The notes beneath the pieces were generated by a model. The model was given only the letters and a program-made list of their open reading frames with translations. It searched no databases and was not told the DNA's origin. Position numbers and translations under genes: made by a program. Below, one piece after another: positions 24,011 through 33,592 of a DNA stretch of 64,000 nt. The stretch covers positions 55,137 through 119,136 of the forward strand of contig VZSF01008758.1 in NCBI GenBank assembly GCA_013398295.1, in the 5' to 3' direction. Each line of letters begins with the position of its first letter. The first letter of the stretch is position 1. Origin of the DNA: Chionis minor. Taxonomy: Eukaryota; Chordata; Aves; Charadriiformes; Chionididae.

Positions 24011-24236
24011 TTAGAAAGCTGACATCTCAGGAATACCCACCTCTGGTTTAGCTTCCCTTCCAACAGGTGGTGATTTTGTCAGCCCACAGTTACAGTATAC
24101 AGCTACTGTATTTTGGTCAGTCGTCCTTTAGATATGGACTGGCCCGCTATGAGGACAGTGACAAGGACCTACAGAACAGTGTGTGTATCTGAAACTCCCA
24201 GTTGACTTTTTTTTTTAACCAGCAAATCTCTCATAA
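24011..24236. other. Unique sequence
   Basis: No feature recognised apart from a T-run at about 24207-24216. Confidence 0.5.
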
Positions 24237-24614
24237 AGTCCCAAATCAGGACCCCATGGGACCTGTGCAAACATGAGTGACCTTATCAAATCCCAACTGG
24301 CTGCTGTTGGCCTGGTTACAGCTAAGGCAAACGAACATCAAAATGAAAGAAACTTGTCTCAAATTCTCCAGGAAATTAGGGAAAATAACTTGGAAACTGA
24401 GTTCCACCAGCCCTGTTTGGCTGCCTTTACTTCCTGAGATACGCTCTTAAGCAACGCAAGTCCAAAATACTCGATAAAGCAGAAACAGCCATTCTCTATG
24501 GGGTCAGATAAAAGCAAGCTTCTTCAAGGGCTTCAGTGTGGCCAGGTCATTTTTGTCTTGGTTTTCTCAGGTAAAAAGACAAATGCACCTGGGCGTGCCG
24601 AAGGGAACAGCCGG
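24237..24614 (+). pseudogene. Possible decayed coding region, part 1 (identity unknown)
   Basis: One frame runs from 24237 to a TAG at 24615 with a single internal stop (TGA at 24435), about 126 codons. It includes an ATG at 24273 with A at -3. The 54-residue piece after that ATG is polar and helix-like, with motifs MSDLIKSQLAAVGL and NLSQILQEIREN, unlike the low-complexity chance frames elsewhere in the window. The next open segment, in another frame, begins near 24850. Together they could be remnants of a retrotransposed gene or an element-derived frame. I recognise no family. One stop in 126 codons is unusual but not decisive given the number of frames in 64 kb. Confidence 0.15.
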
Positions 24615-24849
24615 TAGGTACTAGCGCTCATTAAGCAATGACCTATTGGCAATTTTAAGCAGATTTGACAGAGGGCCGCAAGTCTCAGAGGCACTAAACT
24701 CTTACTAGGGCCATGACTTGTTGAGAATTGTTGGCTAAAGCCCAGGCACTGTGTAACTGTCATGTACAAGCTTCCCGGGAAAAGCCACAGGACAAATTCA
24801 GCCTCTGGGAGTACAATCCCATTAGAGACAATGACATAAAACATCGTCT

Positions 24850-25158
24850 GTGAGGCACAAAGTGTTCACTGGTGTTAGGACTAAGTCATCGCATATGAGA
24901 TACTCTGAGTACTTTACCAAAGTTCAACACTGGGAAGCTTTGTTATGTCTAGTCAACCCTGCCGAAGGGGTAATGGAAATGGCCTTTGAGATGAATGAGA
25001 AAGGGTGGATGTTTGCCTGTTATAAAACACCTGGTGAAGACATGGAGCAAGAAGAATTGTGTGTCCACCAGCTAAAGCTGAAGGGAGACCTTTTACTAGG
25101 AAACTACACCCCATCTCCTGCCCTGGACCTACCACTTCAGGTAAACACCATGAATTAG
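24850..25158 (+). other. Exon-like open segment ending at a good splice donor (identity unknown)
   Basis: This frame is open for about 100 codons; the first ATG is at 24895. The translation is rich in Glu, Met, Lys and Leu (motifs such as VMEMAFEMNEKGW and HQLKLKGDLLLGNY) and reads more like protein than most frames here. At 25139-25144 the sequence CTTCAG is followed by GTAAAC, a near-consensus donor, and the frame stops six codons later, as expected if the true exon ended at the donor. No polypyrimidine acceptor was found at its start. It is on the same strand as the possible decayed frame upstream but in a different frame. It may be a pseudogene fragment, a lineage-specific exon, or chance. 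Confidence 0.17.
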
Positions 25159-26689
25159 CTCTTCGGTGGAGATGAGTTGGACAGCTTAAGAGAAAACAAA
25201 CCACCTGAAAAATACAATTTCATATATGCGCAATATACATTTTATGGTCTCCCTTAATGTCACTGTTAATCCGTCACATTGGCCTACATCTGCTGCCTCG
25301 GGGTCAGCCGTGCCGCACTGCAGCAGTACCAGCACGCTTCCTGCGCCGGCTGCAGCCCTGCTTGCACTCCCCCAGTCTGCACATTTAAGCAGGTCTAAGC
25401 TGGGACCGCGTGTTCTCCGGGCACATTTATTAGCTTTGCCTCTGGTTTTGGACAAAACTCATGCTTGTATAATTTATGATTGGGGCAGCAGAAGTGCCTG
25501 AGGGAGGTACCAGATACTAACAGTGCTAGAAGCTGTACAGACCCAAGGAGATAGGTCCAGTCCCATTGCGCTTCCAACTGATTCTGCTTGCGGTACCTTC
25601 AGTGGCACCTTTTCCTCGCTTTTAAGGCAAGAAATTCTCAGCACCTGCTTTGCCTCTATTTTTCTGTACTTGTTTCCCATCGAGGCTTCATAACAGCAAC
25701 CGCCACCCCTCTGGGGTCGGATTAGATCCATATTTGTCTGAGCCCTTATCAGCAAAAGTTTCCAAATGCCTCTCGGTGGGCTCCTGTCCCAGCCTGGCTC
25801 TACAGGCTTTCCCACTCCTTGAGAGCAAAGACTGAAGATGCTGCTCCCAGAAAGGCAACATGGCCATTAAAGGAGCTGACTGCTTGCTTTTGCTGTTCCT
25901 TTCCAGAGCCAGGCACAGGTACTTATTTCAAAAGGATTGCCGAAGGGCAGTCCTTAAAAAAAAACCAACAACCCACTCCAAAACAGAAAGGAAAGGCTGG
26001 GTCCTCTGGAACAGACCGGGTGAAGAAGCAGCATCACCCTCAGGCTCAGCTTTGCTTTTATCAAAGCTTTTTGTTGTAGGGGATTATTTTAGTGTTTCTG
26101 GGTTTTCTTATTTTATTTTTTTTTTCTAGTAGTAAGCTATCACTTTCTTTTCTCATTGTATGCCTGCAAATCCTGCCTTAGAGAAGCAGTGTTTCTGGGC
26201 AGAGGGCAATAAAAAAGAGAAACAATTAGGATTATATTTTCACTTTCCATCTTGGCCTTTTCAAGTTCTGCTCCCTTGTCAGGGCAGACTCCAATTCCCA
26301 CAGCTGATCTTCTCTGAAAACAGACCCATCCGCTCTCAAGGGCATTTCGCTGTGCCGGAACCATAAATACCAGCTTCAAACTGTGACGGCAACCTCCACA
26401 CTGGCGAGACACAGGCTGGCATCACACAGGCACAACGAACCATTCCGGAGCCCCACTTTGCAAGCGGAGGTTCACGGACATCGCTTCAGCCATTTCCCGA
26501 AGATGCCCTTTCATCTCCAAGGCTGACAACATGTCATCTCTGTTCTTGGCGTGGGGTTTGTCACAAACATCACCTTTAAATTTCCATGTGTCCCCCAGTC
26601 CCTGAATTAGCAGGATGCTCTTGTGTTTTGCCCTTTTCAGCACTGCGTGCTTCGATAGGCTCGCTCGCCTCCGCCGCTCCCCCCCAAAG
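25159..26689. other. Unique sequence, no gene seen
   Basis: Moderate GC at 25280-25900 with overlapping chance frames. A T-rich stretch lies at about 26090-26127. No repeat family is recognised. Confidence 0.5.
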
Positions 26690-27085
26690 TCCCGCTAACC
26701 TCTGGGGAAATGGATGAAACATCTAGCCAATAAAAATAGGAAATACTGAAAAGGTCAAATCACACTATTACAATAAATTACCATAATTCAGAGTGTAAAT
26801 CATGCATTAAAATGATGATATGTTGCAAGACAGAGATTGGCATTAGACCTAAAAATGGCACAACATTAATGCAGTCTGAGGTCAAAGATCCGACTGGGAA
26901 ATGGTAAACATTTTAAAACTAGACCCTTATCACTATAATCTTGTGATCTTCTGAGTCTGTCACGTCAGGCATTACTGAATGATGGAACAGCACATTGAGC
27001 TATGATTTATTTTCCATACTAAAGACTTCAAAGCCAACAAGTGGGGGTAATTGAAAATAGAGATACAAGCAGCACCGGATAACCT
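26690..27085. promoter_or_regulatory. AT-rich island, strong candidate non-coding regulatory element
   Basis: Nearly 400 bp with no frame of note. It includes CTATTACAATAAATTACCATAATTC near 26764, CATTAAAATGATGATATG, TTATCACTATAATCTTGTGATCTTC near 26927 and a TGAGGTCAAAGATC stretch near 26877 that resembles a nuclear-receptor half-site (AGGTCA). Boundaries with GC-richer flanks are sharp. Enhancer function is inferred only. Confidence 0.3.
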
Positions 27086-28600
27086 TTAAACGGTTACCTC
27101 AAGCCATCAACAGCTTGCTGATTTGAGAGGGTGACATTTGTTCTCTGCAATGTGGCAGCATCTTTTTAAACGCCTCTCTGTCGTGGCTGGGGCAGTGGAC
27201 ATTTAATGCAATAATAATGGCATTCAGAGCGACGTTACTGGGGGGTGACAGGGAAGGTCCTACTGCACAGCGGGCTGGGGCTCACACCATGCTTCTGCCT
27301 CAGGTGACTTTGGAGAGATCCACCCCTCAGCAATTGGAGATAAGGATCCTGCCCTTTGTTTTAGGTTTTTAGATAAGGTGTGGTGGTCCTATAATGGCTG
27401 GAGCCTCAAATACAGTAAACAATAAGTAGGCAGGGTTGGGAGGGGAAAGAAAGAAAAGCGTGCCAGGAACGAAACAGAAAGGTAAGTTGCTGCCTTCCTG
27501 GTGCTGGGAGAGAAGTCTTGCCCACCCCGACTGGCTCATCACCGCATTACAGACAGTCTTCTGGTCTCCCCCAAACATCTCCTGACTGTATGTGCAGTGA
27601 AATAAAGACAGGACAAAGCAGGGGTAAGCTCTGAGGGAGCCTCTGTCTCCCCAGGCAGGAGTGTTCAGCACAGCACACCACAAAACCTGACCAAAACATC
27701 AGGCTATGCCTGCAGGTCCAACCTTCTCCAACCAGTCATTTTTTCCACAGCTTCCCAAAGCCCCAGATAGTCCTTTAACATGTCTGTGAACACCCAACAG
27801 GATGCCCCCAGGGCTCAGCAGTGAAAGTTTGCTCTCTGCAGGGTGGCCTTGACTTGTCCTGGCTCCCGTTCTGGCCTCCAAACCTCAGCTCCAACCCAGC
27901 ACATCCCCCTTAGCCCCCGCATCAGGGTGCGCTGTGACCAAGGATGTGTTCAGCCCTTCACACTCTTGTTAGCTTCTTGGATGAGCCATTTGCTCGCCTG
28001 GTGCTCTAGCAGAGTCCTCCAAGACGTGAGAGAACATCTGACTGAGCTTGTCCTTTATCAAACCTCATGGAGCAACTTTGAGCCTGAAAGTTTGGGATTT
28101 TTTCCAAACTGTACGAGCCCCTCTGTCCCAGGGGGACAGGTTCCCCAGTCCTCCTGTCACGGGATGGGGACATCTTGCCACTTTTGAGCGGGCTACATAG
28201 GGAGCATCCACTGTGATCCTTCCGTATTTCCCTAACAGTCATGTCTGCAGTCCTTGCTAAGGCAGCTGCTCCTGAGAAGCCATCTCTTACCTGGAGACTG
28301 TGCAATGTGGGGACACCCAAGGGGAACATCTGCTCCAAAATGGTCTTTCTCCCTTGTGCCATCCTGCAGATTTCTTTGATAAACCCAAGATATCAGCGGG
28401 AAACAGCAGGGACAACTATTCTGCTCCTGCACCACTTACCAAGGGACAGCAACTGCTGGAGGCAAAAAATCTTCTGCCCCTCTCCCGCATTTTCTGGTTG
28501 GGAACAGGGGAGTGGGAACAGAGAAAATGGAATGGCTAGTTTTCCGTGGCAGCAGCCAACAAGTATTTTAATCCACAAGTCACCCAGCTGCAGAAACCTC
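27086..28600. other. Unique sequence, no gene seen
   Basis: Overlapping frames on both strands without recognisable domains. No repeats recognised. Confidence 0.5.
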
Positions 28601-29136
28601 CGGTGCTGAAAGGATTTTCCATCTTTTAAAATTTTCTGTATCCCAGTAAAGCTTTTTCATTTCACACAGATTAAGAGTTAATTCAGGTCAAATAAGGATT
28701 AATTAGTCTGTGTAAACCAGCCCCAGACACTGATGCGCTGGAGATCTTTTTTAAATTAGTTGCTGTTACTGTAAGTCTGTATCTTCTGATGGCAAGACCT
28801 CTGGTGTATTATAAATTTGCAATCAGGTACCCCACGGGATGTGAGATGAGGGAAAATGTCAGTCTTAACAGTGTTTAAATCCCTCCTGCCGCTGAACTGC
28901 AGCCTCTTTCAAATTAGGTCCTGTTGGCAAAATCAGATAAAGAGATGGAAATAAATGATGTGAACAAAGGGCATCAAAGAGTATCATTTAAATTGTTATT
29001 GACTGTGGGCACAAAAAAAAAGCACAGCATGAAAACATACTTAATAAGAGGAGATAATAGGACCATAGAGACAGTTTTTTTGATTTGGAGGAAAAACATC
29101 AAATAGCTTGTGTATGCTTTTTCACCTAGTTTACAG
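28601..29136. promoter_or_regulatory. AT-rich block, candidate conserved non-coding element
   Basis: Includes GATTAAGAGTTAATTCAGG and GGATTAATTAGTC near 28668-28710, TTTAAATTAG near 28750, and a frame at 28924-29106 rich in Lys and Ile typical of AT-rich DNA. There is no repeat signature. Confidence 0.22.
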
Positions 29137-29331
29137 GTGAGGGGGAGATTAATACAGAATATATTTCACAGACCAGGCCAAATGGATATGCCATATGCAC
29201 TAAAATCAGAGATTATTTATTCAGACTTTATTGCAGCAGAAGGGACCAAACCTGTTGCTGTTGGAGTGACTTCCAGGATATCTCATGATAATCTAAAAAC
29301 ATTTAACAGAGTTGCCAAAAAATCCAAGTGA
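29137..29331 (+). other. Exon-like open segment with splice acceptor (unproven)
   Basis: A pyrimidine-rich stretch TTTTTCACCTAGTTTACAG ends at 29136, followed by a 64-codon frame to the TGA at 29329-29331. The peptide is mixed in composition (motifs YSDFIAAEGTKP and RISHDNLKTFNRVAKK) and reads fairly protein-like. A 19-nt T-run follows at once. I do not recognise it. Against coding: AT-rich context, no upstream exon, no poly(A) signal nearby. It could equally be conserved non-coding DNA. Confidence 0.13.
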
Positions 29332-29336
29332 CGGAA

Positions 29337-29355
29337 TTTTTTTTTTTTTTTTTTT
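29337..29355 (+). repeat. Poly-T run (19)
   Basis: Nineteen uninterrupted T. No retroposon body follows on the right that would make this a reversed poly(A) tail. Confidence 0.9.
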
Positions 29356-29589
29356 GAGGTAAAGTGCAGAGAAACCTTTCAAACAAAGGCTCATCCAAGA
29401 TTATGGAGCAATCTCCAAGTCATGGAGAGTAGGGATAAGTAAGAAGACATATATGGCCCATTTGTGGCTCTCAAAGATTTGTCTTGCAGATTTAGGGAGC
29501 AAAGAATTTGCTTGGCCACATCTCTGTGTGAGCCGGCTCCACTCGTGGGTTGAAAAGGGGACTGAATTTAGAAAATCCAGGCCTGAGTA

Positions 29590-29627
29590 TTTTTGGTTTT
29601 TTGTTTTGTTTTGTTTTGTTTTTTTTT
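29590..29627 (+). repeat. GTTTT-type simple repeat
   Basis: Three to four GTTTT units inside a T-rich stretch ending in nine T. This is a microsatellite. Confidence 0.85.
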
Positions 29628-32600
29628 AAGTCTCCTAAGTGATTTAGGACTCTACATTCTGGTTTTGGGAAGAAGTTCTGGGCAGACCGCTGTAGCTGGT
29701 TCGTGCTCGCAGCAGACCGGCCACGGTGGCTGCACAGCATACAAAGAGCTCGTCCATGGAGCTGGAAGATGACACCAAACAGCACCGAGCCAGCACCGCT
29801 CTCCTTCCGAGGCTGAATGCCACCCAAACGTTGTGTGGGAAGTCGTGGCAGCAGTTTACCATCCCACAGAAAGCACTGAGCACAACGACCAGGGCGTTAC
29901 GTGACCCCGATTGCCCACGAGCACTGGTGTTTAACCCAGATACCAGTGATGTTGGGGAGAAAACTGGAAGCCCATGTGCCCTGAGGTCACACCAGCCCTT
30001 GCCCTCAGCAGAGGCACATAAATGTCTGCTTGGTCATCAGAGCTGCTCTGCTTTTTGGATGGCACTTCCCATCTGCTGTGTGGCACAATGACCGGGCGTA
30101 CAACCAGAGGTCACCAGCAGGCTTCACACCTTACCCAAACCCCCACAGATCACACAGCTTCAGCAAAGGCAAGGCCATGTCCACCAGCAGAAGAGCTGTC
30201 CCACTACATTAGCAGCCCCAGGTCTGCAGACCCAACGCCTTAAAACCTCCAGAGAACCTGGGGTTCAGCTCCTGGGGGTGCCCCCACGGTCAGAGCACCA
30301 CACTGATCTGACCTGGGCAGGCGCTGATCCAAGCCTTGACCTGTACCAAACCATCACCTTCTCTCTCTCTTCCTTCCCCTTGGTATTTCTAAATGACTTT
30401 CTACACTGCTTCTAAGAGAAAAACACTCTCTTCTAGGATAAAAAACCCTATGAAGACACTGCTTCAGGTTTCTCATGTGCAGACTTAATGGCATTTTGGG
30501 AAGGCTGGTGGGACTTTTTCTCTCCTTTATTGACAATAATGTCATACAGCCTAGGTAAGGGTTATAAAAGGGACTCGGGTACCTTGGTGGTTGTGCAGAT
30601 GGAGCATAGATTATGACTGCACTTTCTCTGGGATTCTTCAGCCTTGCTCTGATCCACCAGGAGAGCTCTGTTGTCCTAACAAGGAGCTCCTTCCAGGTCA
30701 TGTTGTTAAGCAGGGCTAGGTCAGGTATGCACATTTTCGTTTCAGCCAACAGAGTGGAGACAGGGTGGCCCAAGGTTTCCCACAATCCATTTTTCGCTGG
30801 GGAAGCCATCACCAAAAGTGGAAAGGCAGCAATTAAAAGAAAAGATCCTTCAGAATAAAGTCCTGCTGGGGAGAATAGCTGACCCACTAGTTTCGCTGTT
30901 CATGCACCGCTGAAATCACTCAGTGCTGTCCTGCTGGGGGTACAGCCCCTAGAAGGGACAAGAATAGTCATTCAAGCCAGGAATTTGCAATAATATTTCT
31001 CCAGACCTTTCTCCTCTTCCCCAGAGTGGGTAAGGCATTCATTTCCCCAGCTTTTCTGCGGATACTTGCATTTACCTTGGAAATGGGCCCAACCTAGGAA
31101 AGAGACCAAGAGACTTTTGTGCTTTGGAGATCTGCTAATCTGGGCACAACGAGACTCCAGATGCAAGTATCTTTGTAACGTGGATGCACGTTCAACCCTG
31201 GATGTGACCAAAGGAGCTGGGGCCCGTTTCTTTTGCTAGGAGAGGACTGTGGAAGAAACAGGATTTGAATAGTGCATTTTTAAATGACACGTAAAATGCA
31301 AAAAGACCACCATGAGACAGGGGCACTTATCTCCTGAATTGGACTCAGCTTGATCCAGCTCACCCCTGTTGACTCAGTGATATTTTTTCCTCCCTTCATT
31401 ATGTTTGACAGTATTAATCTGATGCCATAGAGAGCTTGATCAGATGCACGGCTCCCAAAGCGCTGGGAAGCCAGGCTTGCAAGAAAGCTCTCGTCTGAGA
31501 TGCCACTCAAGCAGCACCTCAGCAACTCGTGGAGGTTTTTCTTCCAGAGGTTGTGGAAAGACGGTACTTTTTTGTTTTACCTACAGAGACAATGGGCAAA
31601 ACATTAGTCTTTTCAAAGACTAACTTAGATGATGACAAGGGTTTGTGATGTGGTAACTTGTTATTCAGAAAGGCTGCATAAAAGCCTTTTCATCTTGAAA
31701 AATAAGGAAGCCAGAGCATCGCTGCTCTGTAGCAGGATGAGACCCACCTGCCAGGCAGAAGCTGTGGATGCCTCTCCCTGAACAGATTGCAGCAGAGAGG
31801 AACGCACCGGATCAGAAAAGCTGTTTCCTAAGGTTTTTGTGGAAAAGCACCAGATTTTGCTTCAGGAGAGGCAGGTTCATATTCTGTCTCTGGCCACCAA
31901 TAGCATGGGCAAGCCTTTTCTCTCTGCCAGGTGGATTAAGTCAGGCATTTTATAGCTAGGTACGCTGAACTACCCAAGTACTGGCGGGGAGGTAGATACA
32001 TGCATTGGCCATACATTACTAAGTGGTTTGGGGGCCACTTCTCATACAGCAAGTCCTACCACCAAACAGAACTCTCCACAGAGAAGAGCACTGGAGACCA
32101 CAGCCACATCCCATCTGAATTTAACCCCCTGCAACTCCCAGCCAACCCCTCGCTTTGCAAAATGAAGAAACGCTTCCTTTTCCTGTTGTGTCTACATAGG
32201 TGTTAAACTCTTCCCTGTGGGTCTCTGTCCCCGAACACGCGCACAGCTGGTGGCACAGCAGGCTGCCATGAGAACGAGGGCCTCCAGGCAACAGCACAAC
32301 ACAAACAGCAGTAGAGACACACTACACCTGAAATCTGGCAAAGAAAAAAAAGGATGACTTGAAAAGAGAGAGAGGTTAAAAAGGAGATGTGAAGTTGTTT
32401 TCTTGCCCTTCAGGGCCGTGTCTACATGAGCCAATTTAATACCTATTACTACAAGTATTAGCGCAGACAAGGCTTAGGTATCTCCATGGAGCCAAATTAC
32501 ATCCCTGAGCTGGCATTTCTTTTTCTATCCTCTAGCTCTAATGACTGAATCATGCACTCATCGAGGGGAATACATCTTTTATGATAGCCCTGGTCTCCTG

Positions 32601-32715
32601 GAGGTTTTAAAGCCCAAATTCCTGCCGAAATAAACTGTCTGTGGCTCACCGTATAGCAAAGTGACAGGAAATGTTGACTAATCCCTTGCATCAGGGCCAT
32701 GGCTGATCACGCTGT
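29628..32715. other. Unique sequence, no gene seen
   Basis: Includes a 177-codon minus frame (30354-30887) overlapped by an 81-codon plus frame (30613-30858). Neither has a recognised domain. A weak MIR-like patch is annotated separately. Confidence 0.5.
31840..31940 (+). repeat. Possible MIR relic (weak)
   Basis: GGCAGGTTCATATTCTGTCTCTGG followed by ATGGGCAAGCC recalls MIR's gggttcaaatcctggctctg and cttgggcaagt blocks in the right order and spacing. The 3' half is not visible. Confidence 0.22.
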
Positions 32716-32737
32716 GGGTGGTAGGGGTGGGGAGGGG
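32716..32737 (+). other. G-quadruplex motif
   Basis: Four G-runs (3, 4, 4 and 4 G) with loops of 5, 1 and 1 nt within 22 bp. The one-base loops predict a stable fold. It lies just inside a GC-rich stretch with a 111-codon frame of no known identity. Confidence 0.6.
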
Positions 32738-33475
32738 ACAGAGGTTTCCAGGTGTGGGTCTGAGTGCTGCAAGGGGGAGATGGGGAAGCCACCGGCTGAG
32801 CCACTGGTGGGTGTCCAGGTCCCAGGTGTCACAGCACCCGCAGTAAAGAGCAAGGGAGTTTTTAAAGCTGGTCTGGTAGCTGTAATCCCAGCAGTAACCG
32901 TATGTAAAGTGACCAACCCACCTCCAGAGCAGCTCTGCTGGGGACACTTGGATGTGCCTTGGTCACACCAATGCAAGGAGCATTCAGGTGGCCATCTACA
33001 CCAGCAGGTCAGGTCTGTGACCCACGTTGGGTGAGGGAGCCCAGCCATGGGTCTCCAGTCTTTTCCCAGCTACCCTGTCTGCGAATCGTGGGTCCTGCTG
33101 TAGATGGCTCAAATACTTTCTGTGCACAAGGGGCCATCACAGAGTTTGACACTGCCAAAGCACGGGGCAAAGAGCTTAAAGTACTGACTGGGGGCTGTTT
33201 GAGAGCACTCAGGAGGAGACATTTGGCTCAGGGTCTGGATGGAATTAAGGCTGTCTGAGCCACGACTGCCCCCATAGCTCACTTCCCAGCAGCTCCCCTG
33301 GGAGCTCACCGAAGAGGATTAGCCAAGTCCTCTCCACAGAGGGCAGAGCTGCTGTTTCAAGAGGCTTGTCAGCTCAGAGGTGGCGGGTACAAACCGTCTT
33401 GCTGCTATATCGAAATCAGTCTCCTGGAGCCCCATAGGTCATCTCCAGACTTCTAAAAAATGTTTTTAATGACTC
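32738..33475. other. Unique sequence, no gene seen
   Basis: Frames at 32699-33034 and 32959-33258 (plus) overlap minus frames and show no domain. Bases 33226-33262 hold a GGCTCAG/CTGAGCC arm pair. Nothing else is recognised. Confidence 0.5.
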
Positions 33476-33592
33476 ATATCATGTCCTTCAGATGAGGTGT
33501 TAAACCAGGCTTCCTGGAGGGTATCGAAGTGGAAGTTTAAGGCTGCACAGCACTTTTTCAAAAGCAAAAAGGATGCAGCAGCAATGGAGCAG
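33476..33592 (+). repeat. Ancient vertebrate SINE-like tail (family uncertain)
   Basis: GTCCTTCAGATGAGGTGTTAAACC, then after about 50 bp GCACAGCACTTTTTCAAAAGC, matches the layout of an old vertebrate SINE/LINE 3' tail. Its typical form is a ggatgagacgttaaaccgagg block followed by a ccatggcacttttcgaaaag block. I cannot assign a named family (V-SINE/AmnSINE/Deu-type are possibilities). No 5' promoter box is visible. Confidence 0.38.
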
